From Saccharibacillus sp. JS10 (lineage in GTDB: Bacteria; Bacillota; Bacilli; Paenibacillales; Paenibacillaceae): a stretch of DNA of 64,000 bases. Below, one piece after another: positions 33,743 through 41,855 of this stretch; position 1 is the first letter of the stretch, and every line of letters begins with the position of its first letter. The notes under the pieces are model-generated. The model was not told the DNA's origin and ran no database searches. It saw only the letters and a program-made list of their open reading frames with translations. The stretch lies in assembly GCF_024436065.1 (NCBI RefSeq), contig NZ_JANFNS010000001.1, forward strand, positions 248,001 to 312,000, written 5' to 3'. The position numbers were made by a program, and so were the translations under genes.

Positions 33743-33767
33743 CCATGATTTTATTTTAGGTTAACAA
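33736..33767. promoter_or_regulatory. BirA operator (bio box)
   Basis: TTGTAAACC, 14 bp, GGTTAACAA. This matches the known BirA target TTGTAAACC-N14/15-GGTTAACAA. It covers the bioY -35 region. The holo-BirA repressor-ligase would block bioY transcription when biotinyl-AMP is abundant. Confidence 0.9.
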
Positions 33768-33776
33768 TAAAAAAAG

Positions 33777-33825
33777 AAAAGAATTGTTCCTGAACGAAAA
33801 ACGTTCATAGGTACAATTCTTTTTA
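33777..33825. terminator. Terminator at the end of the moaA operon
   Basis: AAAAGAATTGT and ACAATTCTTTTT pair, with inner AACG/CGTT pairing and small internal loops. On the minus strand it is followed by a long T-rich run. It ends the molybdenum cofactor operon just before the BirA box. Confidence 0.75.
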
Positions 33826-33856
33826 TTACATTCGAATTTGACTTGCCATTGAAATT

Positions 33857-34873
33857 TTAACCGCCTATATACGACATATCGATCTTTTTGCGGTTTTTTG
33901 CGGTCTGCTCCGTTCGTTCATCCGAATAACGGTCTGTACGGCGTTCCCATACTCCGATGATCGCCGCCAAAATCTCTTCGTCTGTCGCACCGCCGCGCAA
34001 TAAAGCACGCAGATCGAACCCGCTTGAAGCGAATAGACAGGTATAAAAGATTCCGTTTGAAGAAAGGCGCGCCCTTGTGCAAGACGAACAAAACGATTCC
34101 GAGACCGAAGTGATAAAACCGACTTCGGTGTTCGTTCCTTCATATCGATAACGCGAAGCGACTTCGCCGAAATAATCGGACTCTATAGGTTCTAGCTTGT
34201 ATACCGCAGACAGTCGTTCAATCATTTCTTTTTTCGTCACGACTTTTTTGAAGCTCCAACCGTTATCATTGCCTACATCCATGAATTCGATAAAACGTAA
34301 CGTGATGCCTTTTGATTTGAAATAAGCCGCCATCGGCAAAATTTCGGAGTCATTGACGTCTTTTTGCACGACCATATTCACCTTGATCTCAAATCCGGCT
34401 TGTTGCGCACGGTCAATCTGCTTCAATATGAGCGCTGAATCGATCCCTCTGCCATTCAATTTTCCGAATAATTCAGGATCTAGCGCATCCAAGCTAATAT
34501 TTAACCGCCGAAGCCCGGCATTGTGGAGACCTTGGATATGAGAGCCGAGCATCGTTCCGTTGGTAGTCAGAGCGACATCTTCCACCCCTTCGATTGCGCC
34601 TAGACGAGAGATCAGATCCGGCAACTCTTTGCGAAGCAGCGGTTCGCCGCCTGTCAAACGGATCTTTTTCACACCGATCGATACAAACAACTCAGTCAAA
34701 CGCTCGATTTCTTCGAAAGTAAGCAGTTCGCTTTTCGGCATAAAAGCAAAGTCGTCACCGAAGATTTCTTTGGGCATGCAATACGAGCAACGAAAGTTAC
34801 AACGATCCGTAACCGAAATCCGCAAATCACGAATCGGTCGGTTCATCTGATCGACAGGCGTTATTCGATTCAT
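33857..34873 (-). CDS. moaA: GTP 3',8-cyclase MoaA
   Basis: A 338-residue radical-SAM enzyme that, with MoaC, converts GTP to cyclic pyranopterin phosphate. The N-terminal Fe-S motif CNFRCSYCM (about 27-35) and the SAM-binding [12 protein letters not shown] are present. The C-terminal cluster uses Cys in [17 protein letters not shown] and the later cysteine in FYTCLFA. The usual C-terminal GG of MoaA is present as the final IGG. Its ATG overlaps the mobA stop by one base, and it is the last gene of a six-gene Moco operon followed by a terminator. Confidence 0.96.
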   Translation of the reverse strand: MNRITPVDQMNRPIRDLRISVTDRCNFRCSYCMPKEIFGDDFAFMPKSELLTFEEIERLTELFVSIGVKKIRLTGGEPLLRKELPDLISRLGAIEGVEDVALTTNGTMLGSHIQGLHNAGLRRLNISLDALDPELFGKLNGRGIDSALILKQIDRAQQAGFEIKVNMVVQKDVNDSEILPMAAYFKSKGITLRFIEFMDVGNDNGWSFKKVVTKKEMIERLSAVYKLEPIESDYFGEVASRYRYEGTNTEVGFITSVSESFCSSCTRARLSSNGIFYTCLFASSGFDLRALLRGGATDEEILAAIIGVWERRTDRYSDERTEQTAKNRKKIDMSYIGG

Positions 34874-35514
34874 TACGATTTCCTCCTGTGCTCGTTTGGC
34901 TCTATAAGGTGACCATCCGGCGTATTGTAGTTTCGAAATACCTGCTCATTGTCGTTGATATCAGCGGAATCGATCCAGTGCGTATGGAGTTCAGCAAGCA
35001 ACTTCATCACGCTTCGTTGACCGGAAGAGATATGAGATAACAACTCTTGAGATAGATCGCGTCGCCATATACTGAGTAGCGGTATATCTGATGTTGAAGT
35101 TCGAACGGCAACTACATCTGCATCTGGAAGACTTACCGCTAGCTGATGCAATTTTTGAATATCTGCCGGTTCGATCGCGGGCATATCGCAAGGCATAATC
35201 ACATAAGAGCAGTCCGGGTATTGCTTCATCCCTGTATAGATCCCGGCAAGAGGGCCTTGACCCGCGACTTGCGGTAGATCGATGCAGAGTTTCAAATTCG
35301 CGGGAAACCGTTCTTTTAGCTCAGGATTCGTGACGATCACGATCGATTCGCAAATACGCTGTAAAGCAGAGACGGATCGCTCGTGAAAAAGAGATTCTTC
35401 TCCATCCGGCGTGCTGAATGCCGCAAACGCTTTAGGTGAACCGAAACGGCGGGACAAACCGCCTGCAAGCACAATACCAATGATCGGTGATATGTTGTTG
35501 CTTCGTTCGCTCAT
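34873..35514 (-). CDS. mobA: Molybdenum cofactor guanylyltransferase MobA
   Basis: A 213-residue nucleotidyltransferase that attaches GMP to molybdopterin. The GTP-binding motif [17 protein letters not shown] (about 13-29), the metal-binding [16 protein letters not shown] and the later [18 protein letters not shown] are all in place. A few residues at the N-terminus (MSERSNN) precede the first strand. It overlaps moaD by four bases and moaA by one. Its presence implies that some Moco enzymes use the bis-MGD or MGD form. Confidence 0.94.
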   Translation of the reverse strand: MSERSNNISPIIGIVLAGGLSRRFGSPKAFAAFSTPDGEESLFHERSVSALQRICESIVIVTNPELKERFPANLKLCIDLPQVAGQGPLAGIYTGMKQYPDCSYVIMPCDMPAIEPADIQKLHQLAVSLPDADVVAVRTSTSDIPLLSIWRRDLSQELLSHISSGQRSVMKLLAELHTHWIDSADINDNEQVFRNYNTPDGHLIEPNEHRRKS

Positions 35515-35744
35515 CCGCCGCTAACCGGAGGAATAAGCGCGGCAACATCGCCATTTTGCAAAACATCTTCTCCCAGCGCGTATTCTTCGTTAATTGCTAC
35601 ACGCACGGCATCTATAGACATATGCGGGTACTGCTGACTTGTCCACGCCAACAATTCAGTGACCGTGCGCCCTGCGAATTCGATCTCTTCTTGAGCTTTC
35701 CCTGCGGCGTCTTTCAATCCTGCAAAATAAAGTAGCGTAATCAT
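35511..35744 (-). CDS. moaD: Molybdopterin synthase sulfur carrier subunit MoaD
   Basis: A 77-residue ubiquitin-like protein ending in VSGG, the C-terminal diglycine that is adenylated by MoeB and thiocarboxylated. The start at 35744 (MITLLYFAGLKDAAGK) follows AAGGAGACG; the longer frame is not supported. It overlaps moaE by four bases, as expected for the two subunits of MPT synthase. Confidence 0.95.
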   Translation of the reverse strand: MITLLYFAGLKDAAGKAQEEIEFAGRTVTELLAWTSQQYPHMSIDAVRVAINEEYALGEDVLQNGDVAALIPPVSGG

Positions 35745-36184
35745 ACAACGTCTCCTTCCTTCGGTTTTTTCCGTTGATCGCCGATCCACTCGGTGCCGTC
35801 TTCCCAAATTTCTTTTTTCCAGATCGGCACCAATTCTTTGATCCGTTCAATCGCGTATTCATTTGCTTCATAAGCATCTTTGCGGTGCGGAGAAGATACG
35901 GCGATCACGACGGCAATTTCGCCGATCTTGAGTTCGCCGATCCGGTGCGCAATTGCGGTTCTGGTTTCGGGAAAACGTTCCTCGATCTCCGTGCCGATCT
36001 GCCGAAGCATCTTTTCAGCCATCGGAATATAAGCTTCATAAGATAAATATAACGTACGTACACCGTGTGTCCATTCCCGGACATGCCCGGTAAACAAAGT
36101 CACAGCGCCTGCTTGCGGACGTAATACATAATCGGCATATCGCTGAGGATCAATCGGTTCCGTAACAATTTCATAAGCTTTCAT
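35741..36184 (-). CDS. moaE: Molybdopterin synthase catalytic subunit MoaE
   Basis: A 147-residue catalytic subunit of MPT synthase, which transfers sulfur from MoaD to cyclic pyranopterin. Typical segments are VTLFTGHVREWTHGVRTLYL, YEAYIPMAEKMLRQIG, IAHRIGELKIGEIAVVIAVS and the C-terminal PIWKKEIWEDGTEWIGD, with the conserved lysine pair in the WKKE motif. It overlaps the mobB stop by 14 bp. Confidence 0.96.
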   Translation of the reverse strand: MKAYEIVTEPIDPQRYADYVLRPQAGAVTLFTGHVREWTHGVRTLYLSYEAYIPMAEKMLRQIGTEIEERFPETRTAIAHRIGELKIGEIAVVIAVSSPHRKDAYEANEYAIERIKELVPIWKKEIWEDGTEWIGDQRKKPKEGDVV

Positions 36185-36785
36185 AAGCGGCTCCTTTCAG
36201 CCATCTTGTGAACCAAGATGTAATATCGTGATGTTGATCGCGATTATAGATGGTGAAATTCGATGATTGGATTGAAGTGGCGCGGTGATGCTCGGCAATT
36301 TCTGCTGTAAGATCATGTTCAATAGCGATCACCAGCATAATTGAAGACAAGTGCTGTAGACTTATCCAATCTTCGAGTGAACGGATCAGTACGATTTTGG
36401 GATAAGCTTCGGACTTGAAGCCTTCGACTAAAATCAAATCCGGCTGCGAGTGAGTGGTCGTCCATTTTATATGTCGATCCAGCGTATTCAATCGTTCATC
36501 TTCGCCGGGAGTTCGTTGCTGGATCAGCGTTATTCCTCCGCCCGTCACCATCGAACTTACTGCTCCTGCTTCAAAAAACCGAGCCGAATCTGTATTTGCC
36601 GGCGGAGGTTCCGGTGTACCGCCATGCCCGTGATGCTTGATTGTCGCAACCTGCATCGATAGATCGATGGTGCTGGTCATTAGCGATTGCAGCAACGTTG
36701 TTTTACCGCTATTTTTGTATCCGACGATCTGCAAAATTTTCGTATGATTCTTGCGTTCGCCAGCACGTTTACGAATCTTTCTCAT
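36171..36785 (-). CDS. mobB: Molybdopterin-guanine dinucleotide biosynthesis protein MobB
   Basis: A 204-residue P-loop GTPase that assists MobA. Walker A is GYKNSGKTTLL (about 22-32). Other MobB features are VATIKHHGHGG and the DLILVEGFKSEAYPKIVLIR strand. A 17-residue basic extension (MRKIRKRAGERKNHTK) precedes the P-loop. It overlaps the moeA stop by four bases. Confidence 0.92.
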   Translation of the reverse strand: MRKIRKRAGERKNHTKILQIVGYKNSGKTTLLQSLMTSTIDLSMQVATIKHHGHGGTPEPPPANTDSARFFEAGAVSSMVTGGGITLIQQRTPGEDERLNTLDRHIKWTTTHSQPDLILVEGFKSEAYPKIVLIRSLEDWISLQHLSSIMLVIAIEHDLTAEIAEHHRATSIQSSNFTIYNRDQHHDITSWFTRWLKGAAYESL

Positions 36786-38038
36786 AGCTTCCAGACCGGC
36801 GATCCTTCGTCCATCCCCGGAAGCAATACATCGACGGTATCTCCGATCTTGAATCCCCGGCTTCCGCCTGGCAATACGATCAGCGCATTACTTCTGCCAA
36901 TCGAAGAAACCGCGTTGGATTTATTGAACCCGGCGGGCCGTACTTCATGTCCATCATACACTGCGCGAATAAACCGATCGAATGGATTTGCTTTTGCGAA
37001 GTCTTCGCTTAGAACGGCTTGCGTGTGCATGGGATATATACCCGTAGCTCCCATCATACGTAGCAAAGCCGGACGTACAAACAATTCAAAGCCTGTATAA
37101 CAAGCCGATGGATTACCCGATAAGCCGAATAGATATTGTCTGCCTAGCGTGGCTACCGTCGTTACGCTACCCGGACGCATCGCGACTTTGTTGAACAGGA
37201 CTTTAGCGCCGAGCTGCTCGTATACCGCAGGAAGCAGATCGAAATCGCCTACCGATACCCCACCAGTCGTAATTAACACCTCGCACTCGGTCAAAGCTTC
37301 TCGAATCGACTTTAGCATATCGTCCAATTGATCGGCTGCCGCGCTATACATCCGGTAAGGAATTCCGATTCTACGCAGTTGCGCGGCAATCATAGGACTG
37401 TTGCTATTACGGATTTTGCCCGGTTCGAGCGCAGCGCCCGTCTCTAGCAATTCTGTTCCTGTAGACAAAATGCCGACGGTTGGGAGTTTGGCTACTTCAA
37501 CTTGTTCATAGCCGAATGTGGCAAGTAACGCGATCACGCCGGGATGGATTAGACTTCCGCTTGGCACGATTTCTTCACCGAGCTTCATATCTTCCCCTTG
37601 AAAAGAGATATTTTCTCCGACCGCAAAAGATTTGCGAAGCGTAAATTTACGGTCAGGTTGCTTCGGATCGGCTTGAGTCTGTTCCAACATCACGACGGCA
37701 TCTGCGCCTTGCGGAAGCTGCGCACCCGTCATAATTCGAATCGCTTGATAAGCGCTCAGCGTTTTTTGCGATACTTGCCCGGCTCCGATATGATCGACGA
37801 CTTCAAAAGCAATCCGATGTTCACCTGAAGCTCCTAACGAATCGACGGCGCGAATAGCAAAACCGTCATAAGGCGATCGGTCGAATGCCGGGACATCATG
37901 TGTCGCTACCAAAGGCTTCGCTAAAATCCGTCCGTAACTTTCTTCCAGCGATACGTATTCGCTTGGCAGTCTTTGAGCTTCGGCTTGAACGCGTGCGATC
38001 GCCTCGCTTACCGCAATCGGAGTTCGAATTTCAACCAT
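36782..38038 (-). CDS. moeA: Molybdopterin molybdenumtransferase MoeA
   Basis: A 418-residue enzyme that inserts molybdate into molybdopterin. It starts at ATG 38038 after AAAGGAGG; the longer frame would run across the moaC promoter. Motifs: VPAFDRSPYDGFAIRAVDS near the N-terminus, GAQLPQGADAVVMLEQ, the MoCF-binding VGILSTGTELLETGAAL and TTGGVSVGDFDLL, and LFGLSGNPSACYTGFELF. It is the first gene of the operon moeA-mobB-moaE-moaD-mobA-moaA, divergent from moaC. Confidence 0.95.
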   Translation of the reverse strand: MVEIRTPIAVSEAIARVQAEAQRLPSEYVSLEESYGRILAKPLVATHDVPAFDRSPYDGFAIRAVDSLGASGEHRIAFEVVDHIGAGQVSQKTLSAYQAIRIMTGAQLPQGADAVVMLEQTQADPKQPDRKFTLRKSFAVGENISFQGEDMKLGEEIVPSGSLIHPGVIALLATFGYEQVEVAKLPTVGILSTGTELLETGAALEPGKIRNSNSPMIAAQLRRIGIPYRMYSAAADQLDDMLKSIREALTECEVLITTGGVSVGDFDLLPAVYEQLGAKVLFNKVAMRPGSVTTVATLGRQYLFGLSGNPSACYTGFELFVRPALLRMMGATGIYPMHTQAVLSEDFAKANPFDRFIRAVYDGHEVRPAGFNKSNAVSSIGRSNALIVLPGGSRGFKIGDTVDVLLPGMDEGSPVWKL

Positions 38039-38051
38039 GAAAAATGCCTCC

Positions 38052-38079
38052 TTTGCACATGGTATACTGAATTTATAAT
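38052..38079 (+). promoter_or_regulatory. Promoter of moaC in the moaC-moeA divergent region
   Basis: TTTGCA (38052-38057), 16-bp spacer, TATAAT (38074-38079). The divergent 64-bp gap also must hold the moeA promoter, so the two overlap. I see no clear ModE-type site. Confidence 0.5.
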
Positions 38080-38102
38080 GAATCGATGAAAGGATGATTG
38101 TG

Positions 38103-38591
38103 TTGTCTGAATTTACGCATTTTAACGAACAAGGACGCGCCAAAATGGTCGATATTTCCGAAAAACAAGAAACTGTACGCACCGCGCGTGCCACAACTTC
38201 GATTGCAGTGAATGAGATTATTTATAACCAAATCCAGACCGGAGGCAACAAAAAAGGCGATGTGCTCGCCGTTGCTCAAGTTGCGGGTATTATGGCAGCC
38301 AAAAACACTTCGCAAATTATTCCGATGTGCCATCCGTTGATGCTGAGCGGCGTCGATATCGAATTTGAATGGAAAGTGAATTCCGAACAGAGTAAGTATG
38401 AACTTTTCCTCTACGTTACAGTGAGAACCAAAGGTTCTACAGGCGTAGAGATGGAAGCATTGACCGCGGCGAGTGCCGCTGCGCTGACGATCTATGATAT
38501 GTGCAAAGCCGCCGGTAAAGAAATGGTGATCGGACCGACCTTTTTGCTGGAGAAAACCGGCGGTAAATCAGGCGATTACACGCGCGAATAG
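38103..38591 (+). CDS. moaC: Cyclic pyranopterin monophosphate synthase MoaC
   Basis: A 162-residue enzyme working after MoaA. Conserved MoaC segments: [19 protein letters not shown], the active-site lysine-rich [35 protein letters not shown] and [20 protein letters not shown] with [10 protein letters not shown] at the end. The TTG start at 38103 lies nine bases after AAAGG; a GTG three bases earlier or ATG 38094 are alternatives. It is the only plus-strand gene in the Moco region, convergent with moaB. Confidence 0.95.
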   Translation: MSEFTHFNEQGRAKMVDISEKQETVRTARATTSIAVNEIIYNQIQTGGNKKGDVLAVAQVAGIMAAKNTSQIIPMCHPLMLSGVDIEFEWKVNSEQSKYELFLYVTVRTKGSTGVEMEALTAASAAALTIYDMCKAAGKEMVIGPTFLLEKTGGKSGDYTRE

Positions 38592-38608
38592 CTTGCGATC
38601 TGATTGGC

Positions 38609-39124
38609 TTATTGCAGATGCTTAGTCAGTTCGTAGCGAATATGATGAATCTCCGGCAAAATAATGCGCCTCATCGCAAGCGTGACCGCACCGGTCGAAC
38701 CCGGTAGCGCAAAAATGACTTTTTCATTGACTGTTCCAGCGGCGGCTCGGCTTAGTATCGCTCGGGTTCCGATATCTTCAGTGAAGCTCAAGTAACGGAA
38801 CACTTCGCCGAAGCCGTCGATTTCTTTTTCGAATAACGGTCGAACCGCTTCTAGCGTTACATCTCGGCTCGATATTCCGGTTCCGCCTGTCGTGATAATC
38901 ACATCGATCTCACTACGCAGTAGCCATCCGGCTAAAATCGAACGAATGGCTTCGATATCATCGGTGCATAGGGTATGCTCTGCAATCTGCATATTATTTT
39001 GCCGTGCCAATTCGAGGATCCGGTTCCCGCTTTTATCGTTTTCTTTCGTTCGGGTATCGCTGACGGTTAGCACAGCTAACGAAATCCGATTTCCTGTTAA
39101 ATCTTTCGGTAACTCTTCACTCAC
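38609..39124 (-). CDS. moaB: Molybdenum cofactor biosynthesis protein MoaB (MogA-like)
   Basis: A 171-residue molybdopterin adenylyltransferase-type protein. It shows LAVLTVSDTRTKENDKSG at the start, DVIITTGGTGISSRDVT as the MPT-binding loop and a GSTGAVTLAMRRIILPE C-terminal region. The GTG at 39124 is favoured by AAAGGAGGG six to seven bases before it; TTG 39130 is an alternative but too close to the site. It is 14 bp downstream of moeB. Confidence 0.92.
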   Translation of the reverse strand: MSEELPKDLTGNRISLAVLTVSDTRTKENDKSGNRILELARQNNMQIAEHTLCTDDIEAIRSILAGWLLRSEIDVIITTGGTGISSRDVTLEAVRPLFEKEIDGFGEVFRYLSFTEDIGTRAILSRAAAGTVNEKVIFALPGSTGAVTLAMRRIILPEIHHIRYELTKHLQ

Positions 39125-39138
39125 GTCCAACCCTCCTT

Positions 39139-40170
39139 TTATCCAAAAAGTTTGCGGTACAAGCTTCGTCCTTCTTCGATACTTTCGATTCCGTGAATCA
39201 ACAATCTACCGTTCGCAAATAAAATAAAACGAGCTTCCAGCGCGTGAAACTCTACAAAATGCGGCGTACGTCTGATCGACGATCCGACTTTTCGCCCAAT
39301 CTTCTCTGCATCGTCTAATGTAATTCTCCGATCTTGCTGAGGCACGACCTGCACCGTATCCCGTCCGCAAAGACGGGTATACATCATGCGCGAGCTATAG
39401 CTTAGTGCTGGATAAGTCCGTTTGGAGCCGCAAGAAGCACAGTCTTCGTCTCGAATCCGCTTCACCCCGATATTCATTTGCTCACCTGTCCATAGATCGA
39501 AATGATGCACTTTGGTACGTAGCGCCGCTTCGTTTCCGCTCAACCATTTGATCGCTTCTGCACACTGCATCGCGGCTGTTGTCTGCACCGCAGGTGCGAT
39601 AATTCCATTCGTCTCGCAAGTCTCGCTTACCGCCGGAAGAACAGGCAGCAGACAACGGAAACAAGCCGAACGATCAGGGACAAAAGGAAATATCGTGCCC
39701 GAACTTCCTACACAGGCTCCATAAATCCACGGAATTCCGGCTTCAAGTGCGGCATCGTTAATCAGTAGCCGAGTCTCGAAATTATCAGTCGCATCCATAA
39801 TCAATGAACACTTGGCAGCAAGTTCACGGATCAATGCAGGATTTAGATCATCCAAATACGTATGTATCTGTGCATCCGATCGAATATGAAGCAATCGCTC
39901 ACGTGCCGCTTCGACTTTCGGATTCATCTGCTGGGCATCGCGTTCGGTAAAAAGCTGCTGCCTCTGAAGGTTGGACCATTCTACATAGTCCCGATCAACC
40001 AGATGAAGTTCGCCTACTCCGGCGCGTGTTAAAGTCTCGGCAATTGCCGAACCGAGAGCGCCGCATCCGATCACAGCTACCGAAGCTTGCTGCAAGCGCT
40101 CTTGACCTTTATGACCAATCGGAGCGAACAACGTCTGACGAGAATACCGTTCGCCGCGCAAATCTTCCAT
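39139..40170 (-). CDS. moeB: Molybdopterin-synthase adenylyltransferase MoeB (HesA/MoeB/ThiF family)
   Basis: A 343-residue E1-like enzyme that adenylates the MoaD C-terminus. It has the ATP-binding VAVIGCGALGSAIAETL, RDYVEWSNLQRQQLF (Arg finger segment), the catalytic Asp in LIMDATDNFETR and two zinc cysteine pairs, CFRCLLP and CASCG. The C-terminal ~90 residues (from about 255) form an additional domain rather than a rhodanese domain with an obvious catalytic cysteine. It lies between modB and moaB in the same direction. It could also serve ThiS if no separate ThiF exists. Confidence 0.9.
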   Translation of the reverse strand: MEDLRGERYSRQTLFAPIGHKGQERLQQASVAVIGCGALGSAIAETLTRAGVGELHLVDRDYVEWSNLQRQQLFTERDAQQMNPKVEAARERLLHIRSDAQIHTYLDDLNPALIRELAAKCSLIMDATDNFETRLLINDAALEAGIPWIYGACVGSSGTIFPFVPDRSACFRCLLPVLPAVSETCETNGIIAPAVQTTAAMQCAEAIKWLSGNEAALRTKVHHFDLWTGEQMNIGVKRIRDEDCASCGSKRTYPALSYSSRMMYTRLCGRDTVQVVPQQDRRITLDDAEKIGRKVGSSIRRTPHFVEFHALEARFILFANGRLLIHGIESIEEGRSLYRKLFG

Positions 40171-40243
40171 CTTATGACGCCCTCCTTCTATCTACGCTGT
40201 TATCATACATGGCAAAGTTCTGAATCACAAAACGGAACCTCGA

Positions 40244-40930
40244 TTAATCGGTTTTTCTCCGCCCGGTTAATAAAAGTAAAACAAAAGAAATCGCAATGAT
40301 CGCAATCGTCAAAGCCCAAGCCAGAGATAAATGCCCGGCATCGACTGCAACGTAGATAGCAGTTGGAATCGTCTGCGTCCGTCCCGGAATATTACCGGCG
40401 ATCATTAAAGTCGCGCCAAACTCTCCCAGACTTCGAGCGAATCCGAGAATATAAGCCGTTTTCAGAGCAGGCGTAATCAAAGGTAAGGTAATATGCCGAA
40501 ACACTTGCCATTCATTCGCTCCGATCGATCGTCCTGCATCTTCAAGATCGGAATCTACGGATTCGAACCCGATAACCGTTGTCCGGTACACCAGCGGAAA
40601 AGATACGACTACAGCTGCAACGACTGCGCCTTGCCAAGAAAATAGGAAGTTGAATTGAAAAAGCCGTTCAATCGCGATACCTAACCAACCGTTCCTGCCA
40701 AATAAGATCAATAACAGAAAACCAACGACTGTCGGCGGTAAGACCAGCGGCAGCATAAAGAACGTCTCAAGTAATAGTTTTCCTCGGAATTTCGTACGTC
40801 TGGACATGAGCCAAGCCGTAGCTGTTCCGATGATTATCACACATAGACTAGCTAAAAAAGACACTTGCAGCGATAACCAAACAGGCTGAACAAAGCGATT
40901 CCAATCCAAGTCCGAATTTAGATTTGTCAT
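40244..40930 (-). CDS. modB: Molybdate ABC transporter permease ModB
   Basis: A 228-residue membrane protein with five to six helices. Typical for ModB are the start WLSLQVSFLASLCVIIIGTA, PLVLPPTVVGFLLLILFG, and the EAA loop EDAGRSIGANEWQVFRHITL (about residues 133-152). It overlaps modA by four bases (ATGA). No ModC ATPase gene follows; the next gene is moeB after 73 bp. Confidence 0.93.
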   Translation of the reverse strand: MTNLNSDLDWNRFVQPVWLSLQVSFLASLCVIIIGTATAWLMSRRTKFRGKLLLETFFMLPLVLPPTVVGFLLLILFGRNGWLGIAIERLFQFNFLFSWQGAVVAAVVVSFPLVYRTTVIGFESVDSDLEDAGRSIGANEWQVFRHITLPLITPALKTAYILGFARSLGEFGATLMIAGNIPGRTQTIPTAIYVAVDAGHLSLAWALTIAIIAISFVLLLLTGRRKTD

Positions 40931-41730
40931 GCCGCATCAAAACCGTACGAACTCAATATTTTTAACGCTTCCGGAGTCTGTAGATAATCATAGAAAGACT
41001 GGGCAGCATCAATATTTTTCGTGCTTTTTAGAATAGCGATCGGGTATACAATAGGTGAATAACTCCCTGTTTCCACTTCAAAAGCGATTTTGACTTTTTT
41101 GGAAGCCAGAGCATCTGTCCGATACACAAAGCCGATATCGACATTATTCGTTTCCGTGTACTGAAGCACTTGTCTTACATCTTTTCCTTGCACCATTTTA
41201 TCCGATAATTCATCCCATAATCCCGCAGAATGCAGCGCTTCTTGTGCGTAATGACCGGCAGGAACACTATCCGGTATTCCTATAGCGATTCGCTTCACAG
41301 CAGGTTGCTTGAGATCTTGGATATTATGTATATTCAGCTTAGCGTTTTGCGGTACGATCGCAACTAAAGTATTCTTTAGCCAATCTTGTTGTTGATCCGG
41401 TGCAATGATCCTTTCACTCACTAAGGCTTGCATATTTTTCTCGGCTGCCGATAAAAAGAGATCAACAGGCGCACCTTGCTCAATTTGCCGCTGTAAAGCG
41501 CCGGACGCGCCGAAATTGAACGCGAGCTTAATATCGGAATGATCTTGTTCGAAATTTTGTTGAAGTTGCTGAAGCGCATCGGTGAGGCTTGCTGCTGCCG
41601 AGACGGTTAAGGTCACGGGTTCCGAAGATTCCGCATTTTTTTGCGATTGGGTCTTCTCGGCTCCGCATCCGGCAACAAGCAGTAGCGTCAGCACTGCGAG
41701 CCACTTGATATAGGTGTAGCGTCTAGACAT
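40927..41730 (-). CDS. modA: Molybdate ABC transporter substrate-binding lipoprotein ModA
   Basis: A 267-residue oxyanion-binding lipoprotein. The lipobox is LLLVAGC (Cys22). The mature protein follows ModA: LTVSAAASLTDALQQLQQNF, FNFGASGALQRQIEQGAPVDLFLSA (ligand-binding serines), and VGFVYRTDALA at the end of the second lobe. GGAGAAG precedes the ATG. It is the first gene of a modA-modB-moeB-moaB transcript, which links molybdate uptake to cofactor activation. Confidence 0.94.
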   Translation of the reverse strand: MSRRYTYIKWLAVLTLLLVAGCGAEKTQSQKNAESSEPVTLTVSAAASLTDALQQLQQNFEQDHSDIKLAFNFGASGALQRQIEQGAPVDLFLSAAEKNMQALVSERIIAPDQQQDWLKNTLVAIVPQNAKLNIHNIQDLKQPAVKRIAIGIPDSVPAGHYAQEALHSAGLWDELSDKMVQGKDVRQVLQYTETNNVDIGFVYRTDALASKKVKIAFEVETGSYSPIVYPIAILKSTKNIDAAQSFYDYLQTPEALKILSSYGFDAA

Positions 41731-41855
41731 GATGAAACTTCTCCTTTTTGATTCAAGTCTTATTCGTTCTATTTAATGTTATAATGTTCCAAGTGTGTCG
41801 CTTAAGATAAACGATCATTACCAAATTTGATTATACAGAAAAAGCGGGGAAGTTT

